Source: Burkholderiales bacterium (GTDB lineage: Bacteria; Pseudomonadota; Gammaproteobacteria; Burkholderiales; SG8-39). Taken from it: DNA of 41,427 bases. Position numbers and translations under genes: made by a program. This document shows, piece by piece, positions 8,409 to 16,862 of this stretch; the stretch's first letter is position 1; the number at the start of each line of letters is the position of its first letter. Below the pieces are notes generated by a model. That model searched no databases. It was given only the letters and a program-made list of their open reading frames with translations, and was not told where the DNA came from. The stretch spans positions 1-41,427 of the forward strand of contig JADGRQ010000037.1 of NCBI GenBank assembly GCA_017880775.1, written 5' to 3'.

Positions 8409-8905
8409 GAATTTCCCTGCTTGTCGACAGCAATCAGCATTACGGTCTGGTTGTATTCAACCAGGCTTGCGTTCTCAACCGCGATTCCGGCCACCGTTCC
8501 ATCCACGCCCGCGCGTATCGAATTGAACAGCTTCATCACCTCGATCAGGCAAACCGTGTCGTCAGCCTTTACCCGCTCGCCGACTTCCGTGAACGGCTTT
8601 TCCCCCGGCGACGCGGCACGATAAAACGTGCCCAGCATCGGCGAGCGAACGGCAATCACGTCGTCGGCAAGACGTTCCTCCGCCGCCACACCGCCCTTGG
8701 CCGGAGCCGCCGACGCGACTGCCGCAGGCGCCGGCTTTCCGGCCGGCGGGAGGGAAGCGGGGGGGCGCACGCCCGCGTCGCCCGGGCCGCTGCGGCGCAG
8801 GTGCAGCCGGAACCCTCCGTATTCCAGTTCGACCTCGTCGAGATGCTCCGCCGCGTCGACGAGTTCCATGATCTTCTTGACGTCGTCGTGGGTCAGGTCG
8901 GTCAC
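8405..8905 (-). CDS. Biotin carboxyl carrier protein, AccB-like (BCCP-1)
   Basis: 166 residues from a GTG at 8905 preceded by AGGGAATCCGCC; a TTG at 8950 would add 15 unlikely residues. Layout: an AccB-type N-terminal helix/strand segment (KKIMELVDAAEHLDEVELEY), an Ala/Pro-rich linker (about 45-75) and a C-terminal biotinyl domain with EVMKLF, giving biotinyl-lysine K125. The thumb-containing start SPMLGTFYRAASPGEKPF is typical of AccB. It carries CO2 on biotin between a biotin carboxylase and a carboxyltransferase. No AccA/AccD- or PccB-type partner is present nearby, so its partners are most likely the PC-type carboxyltransferases at 5388-6833 and 12521-14005 and the biotin carboxylase at 20186-21553. 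Confidence 0.92.
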   Translation of the reverse strand: MTDLTHDDVKKIMELVDAAEHLDEVELEYGGFRLHLRRSGPGDAGVRPPASLPPAGKPAPAAVASAAPAKGGVAAEERLADDVIAVRSPMLGTFYRAASPGEKPFTEVGERVKADDTVCLIEVMKLFNSIRAGVDGTVAGIAVENASLVEYNQTVMLIAVDKQGNS

Positions 8906-8951
8906 GGCGGATTCCCTGCCGGGCTTACCGGCGCAGCAAGCTTCGCGCAAA

Positions 8952-9977
8952 TCATTTCACGCCGCGCTCTGCCGCCACCTCGAGATACGCGGACGGATCG
9001 AAGTACTTGTCGGCCATGACCGGATTCTGGATCGCACCAACCTCGACGTTGAAGGTCGTGACCTGATTGAGCCACTTGGCGGCGCTGCCGTCACGGTAGT
9101 ATTTCGCCCACTCGGCCGAGCGATACCATCTGGCCGCGCGATGCATCTCTTCCATGTCCTCCCAGGAAAGGTTCTGGTAGTACTTCTGATGCAGCACCTT
9201 GAGCGCCTCCTGCGGTTTGTCCAGCAGATAGTCATTCGCCGGGATCCAAGCGCGGATGATGCGCTTCAGGACATCCTTCTGCTTTTCGTAAAAGTCGTTC
9301 CGCGCTGCCCAGCCGTCGACGATGGTCGCGCTGGGGAACGCCGAGGCGTCGAACAGCATTTTTGCCGTCGGCGCCTTGGCCTTGATGGCAACGTTGAAAG
9401 GCACCCACAGGGAAACCGCGGGCACGGCGCCCGCGATGAACGCAGTAACCGCATCCGACATGCGCTGGTTGACGATTTCCACGTCCTTGGTCGAGTCCAT
9501 CCCGACGCTCTTCAATGACTGATGCAACAGGTTGTGCGCCGTGGTGCCCCGCGTCGTGGCCACCTTCCTGCCCTTGAGATCCTTGAGGCTGTTGATTCCC
9601 TGGTCAGGGTGCACCCACACCTGTCCCGTGGCGAACTCGAGGTCGTTCAGCAGGAATACCTTGCCCTGGCCGCGCGCCGGAAAATTCGACAACACGCCGC
9701 CTGTGGTAAGAACATCCAGGCTGCCGCCGACCAGCGCCTGGAACAGTTCGACCCCGGTGGTGAATTCGCGCATCTCGATCTCGATGCCCTCCTTCGCCCA
9801 GGTTCCGAGGTGGTTGGCGAGCTGCAGTTGCGCATCCACGCTGACGACGTGCAGATAGCCGACCCGGACTTTGGTTACCGCCTGCGCTCGCACTGGCAGC
9901 GGAGCGCCCGCAACGACGGCCGCACCGGCAACGAGGTACTCCATGAAACGACGACGCGTGATCGTCTGACTGGACAT
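8952..9977 (-). CDS. ABC importer substrate-binding protein (NitT/TauT type), importer 1
   Basis: 341 residues with a Tat-type signal peptide: TRRRFMEYL, then a hydrophobic stretch and a likely cleavage near VRAQA (about residue 32). The mature part is an NMT1/TauA-like periplasmic binding protein: TKVRVGYLHVVSVDAQ, EGIEIEMREFTTG, GSLDVLTTGG, and LKGRKVATTRGTTAH. The ATG at 9977 has a good AGAGGAG site. It lies 128 bp downstream of the permease stop. A Tat export signal is unusual but known in this group. The ligand is unknown; family members bind sulfonates, sulfate esters, nitrate, pyrimidine precursors or aromatic acids. Confidence 0.92.
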   Translation of the reverse strand: MSSQTITRRRFMEYLVAGAAVVAGAPLPVRAQAVTKVRVGYLHVVSVDAQLQLANHLGTWAKEGIEIEMREFTTGVELFQALVGGSLDVLTTGGVLSNFPARGQGKVFLLNDLEFATGQVWVHPDQGINSLKDLKGRKVATTRGTTAHNLLHQSLKSVGMDSTKDVEIVNQRMSDAVTAFIAGAVPAVSLWVPFNVAIKAKAPTAKMLFDASAFPSATIVDGWAARNDFYEKQKDVLKRIIRAWIPANDYLLDKPQEALKVLHQKYYQNLSWEDMEEMHRAARWYRSAEWAKYYRDGSAAKWLNQVTTFNVEVGAIQNPVMADKYFDPSAYLEVAAERGVK

Positions 9978-10105
9978 CTGGCATCTCCTCTGGTTATCAG
10001 CAATTTTGGCGTGCTCGGCCGGAATCCCCGGCGTGCCAGCTCTTCAACGGTTACTTGAACTCCACGTCCAGGTTCACGCGCTCGCGGCGATCCGCTGCCG
10101 CCTCC

Positions 10106-10900
10106 TCAAGCCGCGATCCTGTCCTGCCAGCGCACGGCACGCTCGGCAATCGCGCGCAGGCATCGATCCATCGCCAGGGCAATCAAACCGATGCATATGA
10201 TGCCCATGTATATGGTATCAATCTGGAAATAGTTCGAGGCATTCTGGATGACCGCCCCGAGACCGCGCTGCGCGGCGATCAGCTCGGAGGCTACCAAGGT
10301 CGCCCAGGACACGCCCAGCGCCACGCGCAAAGCCGTAAGCACGTGCGGAACCGATAGAGGAATGATGACCCGCCAGAAAATCTCGCCGTCGGTCGCTCCA
10401 AGCGTGCGTGCCACACGCACGTAGAGGGGATTGGTCTGCACGATGCCCTCGTACATCACGATCACGCCCGAGAAAAAGGCGGCATAGAACAGCATCACCA
10501 CTTTCGCCATTTCGTCGATGCCGAAGTACACGATGACCAGCGGGATAAGCGCGATCGGAGGCAGAGAGCGAAAGAAATTCAGCAGCGGATCGATGAGCAC
10601 GCGGGCCGGCCGGTACCATCCCAGCAGGAACGCCACCGGTATTGCGAGCGTGATGCCGCACAGCAATCCGAGCGTGACGCGCTGGAACGACATGTACATG
10701 TCGAAATAGAGCTTGTGGTTGGCAAATTGCTCCCAGAATTTGGCGAGCACCTGTACCGGAGTCGGCACGAGCCCGGGTTTCACCAGACCCAGCGTCGGTA
10801 CGAGATACCAGAGGAATACCACCAGCAGCCAGGGCAGGATGCGCATCCCGACCGGAATGAGCGCGCGCCGCGCGAACGACTCCCGGCTCGGCTGGCTCAT
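10106..10900 (-). CDS. ABC importer permease (SsuC/TauC type), importer 1
   Basis: 264 residues from ATG 10900, chosen because of the strong GAAGGAGG site eight bases upstream; an upstream in-frame start at 10933 would overlap the sulfatase end. About six membrane segments are visible. The EAA loop that contacts the ATPase is ARTLGATDGEIFWRVIIPLS. The segment FFRSLPPIALIPLVIVYFGI is characteristic of the SsuC/TauC family. It works with the binding protein at 8952-9977 and probably the ATPase at 4524-5360. It sits just downstream of the sulfatase gene. Confidence 0.93.
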   Translation of the reverse strand: MSQPSRESFARRALIPVGMRILPWLLVVFLWYLVPTLGLVKPGLVPTPVQVLAKFWEQFANHKLYFDMYMSFQRVTLGLLCGITLAIPVAFLLGWYRPARVLIDPLLNFFRSLPPIALIPLVIVYFGIDEMAKVVMLFYAAFFSGVIVMYEGIVQTNPLYVRVARTLGATDGEIFWRVIIPLSVPHVLTALRVALGVSWATLVASELIAAQRGLGAVIQNASNYFQIDTIYMGIICIGLIALAMDRCLRAIAERAVRWQDRIAA

Positions 10901-10934
10901 GCTGCCTCCTTCGAGCGGCCGCCCCACCCGCACT

Positions 10935-12479
10935 TCATGCCGTACCCACCGGCGTCATCTGCGGCAGCGCGTCGTCCGGGCGTGCCGCGATCATCCCTTC
11001 GAGCTCCTGCCGCACCTTCCGGTAGCCGGAATCCTCGAACAGATTCACCATCTCGTGCGGGTCGTTGACGAGGTCGTAGAGTTCGCCGGCCCCGGTGTTC
11101 TGCTCGACCGTCATGCGCTGGGTTCGCGTCCGCACGGTGCGCAGGTCGAGCGGAACGCCGCAGCGGCCTACGCGCATGTCCCATTCGTTGAACGCGAAAT
11201 CGCGCGTGGCATCGCCCTCAATCAACGGTCGCAGGCTGCTGCCGTGGTAGCTGCCTAACGGGCTCGCCCCCGCGTAATCGAGAAACGTCGGCAGCAAATC
11301 TATGGTCGATACCGGCTGCGCCGAAACCTTGCCCCTGGGAACGCCCGGCCCGCGCGCGATCAGGCCCACGCGCAGCAAGCCGTCGTACATCATCGGCCCC
11401 TTCAACACCAGGCCATGGTCGCCCAGCCACTCGCCGTGATCCGAGCTGTAGACGACGAGCGTGTTTTCGGCCAGTCCGAAGTCGCGTAGCGCGGTCAAAA
11501 TGCGCCCCACGTTATGGTCGATCAGCGCAATCATGCCGTAGTAGTTGGCGATGAGCTGGCGCAGCTGCGCGTCGGACAGTTCGGGGATCCGCGAAAACTC
11601 CTCGCGCAATTTTTTCAGGTGGGCGGGAAGCTGCGGTTCGTTCTCGAGGCTTGCGCGGTGCCACCACGGACGCCGGTCGAAATCGCGCGTCCGGTGCAGC
11701 GGAAGGTCCACGTCCTCGGGATCGTGCAATCTGCTCCACGGCTCCGGGGCATCGAACGGATGGTGCGGGTCGGGGAACGAAGCCCACAGGCAGAACGGCT
11801 TTGCCTGGTTCTCCCGGATGTAATCGATGGTACGGTTCCCTACCCACGTGGTGTTGTGCCACGCAACAGGCAGGCCGGAATGAAATGTCTGCGGCGTCCC
11901 GGTCTCCGGGGGCAGGTGCGTGGAATAGAGACGATCGCGCTCGTCGCCGTAGCCGTCGCCGTGATACCAGCGCTCGTAATGCTGTCCGCGCGGCGGCTTG
12001 GAGGGCAGGTAACGATTGTGCCCGAGCAGCATCATTTCGACGTGCTCGAAGCCCATGTACGGGCCGACCCAGTCCGGTCCGAAATCCGGAGAACTGTCGA
12101 AGCACTCGGGCGTGCCCGTAGGCTTGAAGGTGAAATAGCTGGAGAAGTGTGCCTTGCCGATGAAGCCGGTGGCACAGCCCGCGCGGGCCAGCGCGCCGGC
12201 CATGCCGCGACCGCCGGTCTCGGCAGGCAGGTCGATGCCGTTGTCAGAAACGCCATGCGTCTTCGGCAGCAGGCCCGTCAGTATGGAGGCGCGCGCGGGC
12301 TGGCACACCACGTTCGGCGTGATGCAAGCGGAGAAGCGCGTGCCCTCGCGCGCCATCTGATCGAGATGTGGCGTTTTGACCATGCGCCCCTCGAAGCCGT
12401 AGCAGTCGGCGCGCTGCTGGTCGGAGGTGATGAACAGGATATTGGCCTTGCGGGCCCGGTCCGACTTGTTGTCTTGCAT
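10935..12479 (-). CDS. Type I (formylglycine) sulfatase, cytoplasmic
   Basis: 514 residues. The sulfatase signature CxPxR is intact (C59-Q-P-A-R63, followed by ASILTG), so C59 should be converted to formylglycine. Metal and active-site candidates are D20/Q21 (TSDQQRAD), K109 and H111 (IGKAH), the PDPHHPFD region near 240, D347/H348 (SSDHGEW) and K360. There is no signal peptide, which points to hydrolysis of an imported sulfate ester in the cytoplasm, as in AtsA-type systems. Related members hydrolyse phosphonate monoesters, so phosphonate or phosphate ester hydrolysis is an alternative. Two TauA/SsuA-type importers in the same cluster fit uptake of an organosulfate. The product would be an alcohol or phenol for the neighbouring dehydrogenases. 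Confidence 0.9.
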   Translation of the reverse strand: MQDNKSDRARKANILFITSDQQRADCYGFEGRMVKTPHLDQMAREGTRFSACITPNVVCQPARASILTGLLPKTHGVSDNGIDLPAETGGRGMAGALARAGCATGFIGKAHFSSYFTFKPTGTPECFDSSPDFGPDWVGPYMGFEHVEMMLLGHNRYLPSKPPRGQHYERWYHGDGYGDERDRLYSTHLPPETGTPQTFHSGLPVAWHNTTWVGNRTIDYIRENQAKPFCLWASFPDPHHPFDAPEPWSRLHDPEDVDLPLHRTRDFDRRPWWHRASLENEPQLPAHLKKLREEFSRIPELSDAQLRQLIANYYGMIALIDHNVGRILTALRDFGLAENTLVVYSSDHGEWLGDHGLVLKGPMMYDGLLRVGLIARGPGVPRGKVSAQPVSTIDLLPTFLDYAGASPLGSYHGSSLRPLIEGDATRDFAFNEWDMRVGRCGVPLDLRTVRTRTQRMTVEQNTGAGELYDLVNDPHEMVNLFEDSGYRKVRQELEGMIAARPDDALPQMTPVGTA

Positions 12480-12520
12480 CGTTCGACTCCGTTGTTCGAA
12501 GCGCGCCTCGAGTTACCGCG

Positions 12521-14005
12521 CTATGCGCCGCGGGAAGAGGAAAATCCCATGCTAAGGCGCAAGCGGCCGCGCTCCAGCTTGAACGTGCGAAGCGTCCCCT
12601 GGCGTGCAAGCTCTTCCACCAGCACGCGCAGGGGCTGCTTGACCGTGGGCCTCTCCTCGAACGTGGTCTTTTCCCGGGCGAGCGCGTCGACGTGCTCCTT
12701 GCCGTAGAACAGATGCAGGATTCTCTGCTCGTCGGATGCGAAGGGGCCGTGTTCGCGCTCGAAATCTTTCAGCATGCTCGCCCCGTATTCGGCTTCCGGC
12801 GCAGCCCGCTCGCTGGATTTTCCGGCGAGGATGCGGTCGAGCACGTTCGGGTCGATCGGCGCTCCGGAACTGCCGTAATGGCCGAGCGCGTAAAGGGAGA
12901 CTTCACGCGGCACGGTCTTGTAGCGCTCGCCCTGGATCACATTGAAGGTCGCCTGGACGCCGACGAATTGCGAAAACGGCGTCACCATGATCGGATATCC
13001 CAGTTCGGCCCGCACGCGGCCGGCCTCCTCGAGGACCTCGTCGAGGCGATGGTAAAGCCCCAGTTCGCGCAACTGGTTCTTGAAATTGGACATCATGCCG
13101 CCCGGAATCTGGTGCCTGATGAATCGCTCGTAACGGATCGGATCGTAGGCGATGCGCTGGCCGACCGGCTTGTTCTCGGCGTACGCAACCCAGGTAAAGT
13201 AATCGTCCAGGCGCCGCAACGCACCGTAGTCGAGGCCTACCTCGATGCCGAGTTCCTCGGCCATGCGCGCAATATCGAGGGTGCTCGGCAGGGAATCGCC
13301 ATTGGCGAGCGGTTCGCTGGCGGTGGTCACGGTGTCGACCCCAGCCAGGAGCGCCTCGCGATAGGAGTCGTGCGCGAGCCCCATGGTGTGGTGGGCATAA
13401 AACTCGATCGGCACGCGTCCCCTGGTCACGCCCATGACCGCGGCCAGCACGGTCCGCGCGCGGTCGCCTTTGAGTATGCCGCTCGCATCGATGACGGTGA
13501 TCGAGTCCACGCCGCAGTCGACCAGCTGCTGTGCCTTCATCGCGTAGTACTCGTCGGTGTGGATCTCGCTGACCGAGTACGTCAGGATCCCGGACATTTT
13601 GAGACCGAGTGCCTTGCCGATGCGAAAGTGGGCTGCGATTTGCCCGATGTCGTTCAGACCGTCGAACACCTTGATCCAGTCCGCGCCATTGCGCTTCAGG
13701 GTTCGGAACAGCAGTTCGACCACCTCGTCCGGATAGCGGCTCCAGCCGAACAGGTTGCGGCTGCGCATCAGCACGTCCAGGGTGACCCCCGGCATGTACA
13801 TGCGCGTCAGCCGCAGCCGCTCCCATGGATCGTCGCGCATGAATTTCACCGCAGCTTCGAACGTGGCTCCGGAGCAGACGCAAGCCTTCTGGAACCCGAC
13901 CCGGGCCATCAGATCCATTGCGCCAAGCATCGATTCGGTCTTGATGCGCGTCGCCCACAACGACTGCGGGCCATCGCGGAAAGTCTCGTCCAGAAAACCG
14001 ACCAT
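12521..14005 (-). CDS. Carboxyltransferase-like protein, PC/OadA type, with altered metal site (CT-B)
   Basis: 494 residues from ATG 14005 (AAGG four bases upstream); a TTG at 14032 would add nine residues. Same barrel plus OadA/PC C-terminal domain as the protein at 5388-6833, again without a biotinyl domain. DETFRDGPQSLWATR, the substrate Arg (R81, MRSRNL) and PGGMMSNFKNQLRELG are kept. The family's carbamylated lysine is Ile172 (VIDASG where CT-A has LKDAGG). The first metal His is Tyr203 (FYAHHTMG where CT-A has LHSHCLTG), leaving H205. The proton-shuttle Thr position is Asp237. The metal centre is therefore probably lost or changed. It may be a non-catalytic partner of CT-A or have a new activity. 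Its gene follows an SDR gene and precedes the sulfatase gene. Confidence 0.86.
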   Translation of the reverse strand: MVGFLDETFRDGPQSLWATRIKTESMLGAMDLMARVGFQKACVCSGATFEAAVKFMRDDPWERLRLTRMYMPGVTLDVLMRSRNLFGWSRYPDEVVELLFRTLKRNGADWIKVFDGLNDIGQIAAHFRIGKALGLKMSGILTYSVSEIHTDEYYAMKAQQLVDCGVDSITVIDASGILKGDRARTVLAAVMGVTRGRVPIEFYAHHTMGLAHDSYREALLAGVDTVTTASEPLANGDSLPSTLDIARMAEELGIEVGLDYGALRRLDDYFTWVAYAENKPVGQRIAYDPIRYERFIRHQIPGGMMSNFKNQLRELGLYHRLDEVLEEAGRVRAELGYPIMVTPFSQFVGVQATFNVIQGERYKTVPREVSLYALGHYGSSGAPIDPNVLDRILAGKSSERAAPEAEYGASMLKDFEREHGPFASDEQRILHLFYGKEHVDALAREKTTFEERPTVKQPLRVLVEELARQGTLRTFKLERGRLRLSMGFSSSRGA

Positions 14006-14039
14006 TTGCCTTTGCGCCAGCAGTTTCAACAAGCGTGCG

Positions 14040-14840
14040 TCACCGTGTGCCGTATTCCATGCATGCGTACGGCGCGGGAACGGGATCGGGCCGCAGCACC
14101 GCGCTCAGCCCGCCGTCGATCACCAGATTCTCGCCGGTCATGTAGCTCGCATCGTCCGAGGCGAGAAAAGCGCATGCCGCCGCGATCTCTCGCGGCTTGG
14201 CATACCTTCCCAGCGGGATGCGGCCCGCCCAACGCTCTTCCGCACCCTGCGCCCGCAACTCCATGTTGAGAGCCGTCACCACGAATCCCGGGGATATGGC
14301 ATTCACGCGGATGTTGTCCGCGGCCAGCTCGTTCGCCAGTTGCCGGGTAAGCGCAATCACGCCGCCCTTGGCAGCCACATACGCCACGTTGACCACGCCG
14401 AACATGCCCGCTATCGAGGCTATGTTGACGATCGCGCCGCCGCCGTTGCGCCTGAAATGCGGAACGGACATCCGCGCGGACAGATATATCGAACTCAGAT
14501 CGACGTCGAGCACGCGGCGCCACTCTTCGAATTCAGTCTCATCCAGCGTGCCACGCGCGGCAATGCCCGCGCTGTTGACTACTACGTCGAGCCGCCCGAA
14601 TTCCGCTATCACCGCTGCATACGCCGCGCGAATCGAACCCTCGTCGGTCACATCCACGGCGTAGGCTTTGACGCGGCCGCCCTGCGCGCCAAGCTGGGCC
14701 GCCGCCCGCTCGGCGTTCGCTTCGTCAAAATCCACCAGCGCCACCGCGGCGCCTTCGGCGACCAGCCGTGCCGCGGTCTCGAGGCCGATGCCGGACGCGC
14801 CGCCCGTAACCACGGCAACCCTGGCGTCGAAACGATTCAC
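14040..14840 (-). CDS. Short-chain dehydrogenase/reductase (SDR)
   Basis: 266 residues from a GTG at 14840 that overlaps the regulator's stop (GTGA), with GGAGGG as ribosome site. SDR motifs: TGGASGIG, Asp after beta-2 (ALVDFDEAN, suggesting NAD), LDVVVNSAGIA (NSAG instead of NNAG), a Ser in VNIASIAGMFG, YVAAK, and SPGFVVTALN. The TGENLVIDGG motif is followed by an extra tail of about 20 residues ending PYACMEYGTR, not seen in the other SDRs here. It is the third SDR of the cluster, coupled to the TetR gene and followed by CT-B. It probably oxidises a secondary alcohol of the pathway. Confidence 0.9.
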   Translation of the reverse strand: MNRFDARVAVVTGGASGIGLETAARLVAEGAAVALVDFDEANAERAAAQLGAQGGRVKAYAVDVTDEGSIRAAYAAVIAEFGRLDVVVNSAGIAARGTLDETEFEEWRRVLDVDLSSIYLSARMSVPHFRRNGGGAIVNIASIAGMFGVVNVAYVAAKGGVIALTRQLANELAADNIRVNAISPGFVVTALNMELRAQGAEERWAGRIPLGRYAKPREIAAACAFLASDDASYMTGENLVIDGGLSAVLRPDPVPAPYACMEYGTR

Positions 14841-15631
14841 TCGCGACGCCCTCCATTGCCTGCCCGCTTGCGGTGTCGGCCGACCTCGAGATCGAGAAAC
14901 CGGGAAAGGTGCTTCACGATGTTTTGCCGCATCGCGTCCTTGTGCAAGGCCAATGGACCCGGGTCGTTCATTATCGAGTTCACCACAAGGCCGAATACGA
15001 ACTGCATCGCAATCCGGATTTCGCTCTCCGGCGCCTTGCGCCCGCGGGCCAGAAGCCGGGGACCGAGTACGTCGACGAATATGTCGGCGACGCGCCGGCC
15101 TGCCCGTCGCAGCGGCGACCATGCCCCCGGTTGCGCCGATACATGCCCGAGCGTCGCCTTGATCAGGCCGCTGTGCTCCCGGACCGGCTGCAGCCACGCC
15201 TTGACCATCATGGCCACGGCATCGATATCCCCCAGGGACGCGAAGTTCTCGCCCTCGGTGACGCGCCGCACGCTGGCCTCTATGTTCTCGGCAACGATCT
15301 CCTGCAGTGCCGCGAGAAATACGTCCTTGTTCTGGAACCGATCGTAGAAAGCCCCCACGGAGACGTCCGCCGCCCGGGCGATCTCCGCTATCTTGATGGC
15401 CTGGAACTCCTTCGATTCGATGACCTGCATGCCCGTCTGGATCAAGGCCTGGAAAGTGGCCTTGCTGCGCGCCTGCTGGGTCGGGGTAACTCCTTTGGTC
15501 TCCAGCGACGAGGCTTCCCGATCCGCATGTCTGTTCTTCTTCGCAGCCTTGCCGGCAACGGCGCGTGGCTTGCTCGCGACCTGTTCGCGCGGGACTGTCT
15601 CCTGCGCCGTGCCTGCAACGCGCTCGGACAT
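14837..15631 (-). CDS. TetR/AcrR-family transcriptional regulator
   Basis: 264 residues from ATG 15631, which overlaps the upstream stop (TGATG). A basic, disordered-looking N-terminal stretch of about 45 residues precedes the DNA-binding domain. The helix-turn-helix is IAEIARAADVSVGAFYDRF, followed by NKDVFLAALQE, as is typical of TetR proteins. The C-terminal part is all-helical and variable, as expected for ligand binding. It sits in the left arm next to the divergent promoter region at 16657-16862, so it is the likely regulator of both arms. The inducer is probably the substrate or a CoA ester, but this is not visible. Confidence 0.9.
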   Translation of the reverse strand: MSERVAGTAQETVPREQVASKPRAVAGKAAKKNRHADREASSLETKGVTPTQQARSKATFQALIQTGMQVIESKEFQAIKIAEIARAADVSVGAFYDRFQNKDVFLAALQEIVAENIEASVRRVTEGENFASLGDIDAVAMMVKAWLQPVREHSGLIKATLGHVSAQPGAWSPLRRAGRRVADIFVDVLGPRLLARGRKAPESEIRIAMQFVFGLVVNSIMNDPGPLALHKDAMRQNIVKHLSRFLDLEVGRHRKRAGNGGRRE

Positions 15632-16656
15632 CACTTCGGGAGTTTGCTATAGATGAGCGAATCCACGTTCAGCGGCTTGTCCAGCACCTTATTGTTCATC
15701 AGGAAAGTGTGAAAGGCCTCGATCGAGGAACGTTTGAAGCCCGACCCGTATTGGTCGATCATGACCTTCACCACCTCGTTGACCACCTGTTCCTTGTTGG
15801 GAACGTCGCCCAGGGACAGGCGCTTCTTCGAGATTTCGAGCACTTCCGCGAAATTCTTCGGATCCTTCAGCCAAGCGGTCGCAGCGGCGGTCGAACGCAC
15901 GAAGGCATCGACGAGGGGCCCGTTTTTCTCGACAAACTCGCGGCGCGCATACCAGACCACGAAAGTTCCGTTCATGGCTTGCAGTTCCGCGGGTCCCTGG
16001 CCTTTGCGCAGGTCCACCGCGACATCGCAGGCCTTGGTCGCGTTGCAGATCGAAGGCACCGGATCCCAGGTCAGCGCGGCATCGATCTGCTTTGCAGCTA
16101 GGGCGGCATAGGCCGTATTCGGCGAGCCCACAGCAATGAAGGTGGCGCTATCCGCAGGCAGGCCGGCGCCGGCAAACAGCGCCTTCATCTGCATTTCGGT
16201 CGCCGAACCGCGCGCGCTCACGCCGATTTTCATTCCCTTCAGGTCGCGCACATTGGCCGGGTAGCCCGCCGCCTTGTTCGGCAGCGCCAGGTCGGCCCGC
16301 GTCACCAGGACGTAGAGATTGCTCGTGATCTGCGGTCCGATGATCATCAGGTCGTTGCCCTTGCCCACAGCCTGCATCATCACGTCGGCGGAGCTGTAGA
16401 TCACGTCCAGGCTGCCGGACGCGGCAGCCTGCTGGGCCAGCGGTCCGCTCGCCAGCACGACCGGCTGGCACTTGATGCGCTCTTTCTCGCAAAATCCCTT
16501 GTCCACCATGACCCAGCTGACGATGTTCACGACGTTGCCCGGGTACTCGTGGAACCGGATCACCGCGCCCGCTGCCGGCGCCTGCGCCTGTAATGGGGTC
16601 GCGCATGCTGCGAGCGCCAGACCAATTATTGCGAATACCCTGTTTACGGAAATCAT
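15631..16656 (-). CDS. ABC importer substrate-binding protein (TauA/SsuA type), importer 2
   Basis: 341 residues. A Sec signal peptide (about 1-25: RVFAIIGLALAACATPLQA) is followed by a NitT/TauT-family binding protein: AVIRFHEYPGNVVNIVSWV, GSLDVIYSSADVMMQA, LKGMKIGVSARGSATEMQ, and DAALTWDPVPSICNATKACD. The Cys in LAACATP is not a clear lipobox. The ATG at 16656 has a strong AAGGAGGAG site. It is the first gene of the left arm. Its ATPase and permease are the first two genes of the right arm, so importer 2 is split across the divergent promoter. The ligand is unknown. Confidence 0.92.
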   Translation of the reverse strand: MISVNRVFAIIGLALAACATPLQAQAPAAGAVIRFHEYPGNVVNIVSWVMVDKGFCEKERIKCQPVVLASGPLAQQAAASGSLDVIYSSADVMMQAVGKGNDLMIIGPQITSNLYVLVTRADLALPNKAAGYPANVRDLKGMKIGVSARGSATEMQMKALFAGAGLPADSATFIAVGSPNTAYAALAAKQIDAALTWDPVPSICNATKACDVAVDLRKGQGPAELQAMNGTFVVWYARREFVEKNGPLVDAFVRSTAAATAWLKDPKNFAEVLEISKKRLSLGDVPNKEQVVNEVVKVMIDQYGSGFKRSSIEAFHTFLMNNKVLDKPLNVDSLIYSKLPK

Positions 16657-16862
16657 GCCTGCTCCTCCTTTTTCGCCAGCTGTTGTGAATAGCGCAATGC
16701 CTGGGCCGGTCTTGCCCCGCTGCTATGTCGCAGTGCAATACCAAATCCGGATTCGGATTCGGCTATCATCTTGGCAAAAGAGCGCGCGAACGTCAATGCC
16801 AACCGCAATTCGGCATAGACTGCTGCGCGTAAAGCAGCCATGAGCATGGACGGGCAAAGACG
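16657..16862. promoter_or_regulatory. Divergent promoter region with candidate TetR operator
   Basis: 206 bp separate the two arms of the catabolic cluster. At 16744-16753 there is a perfect 10-bp palindrome, AATCCGGATT. It continues into a direct repeat (GGATTC twice, 16749-16760). A second small inverted repeat, GCTGC/GCAGC, lies at 16821-16837 just before the right-arm start. The TetR gene is adjacent, so the palindrome is a reasonable operator candidate. No -35/-10 pair is clear enough to call. The assignment is inference from position and symmetry. Confidence 0.45.
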
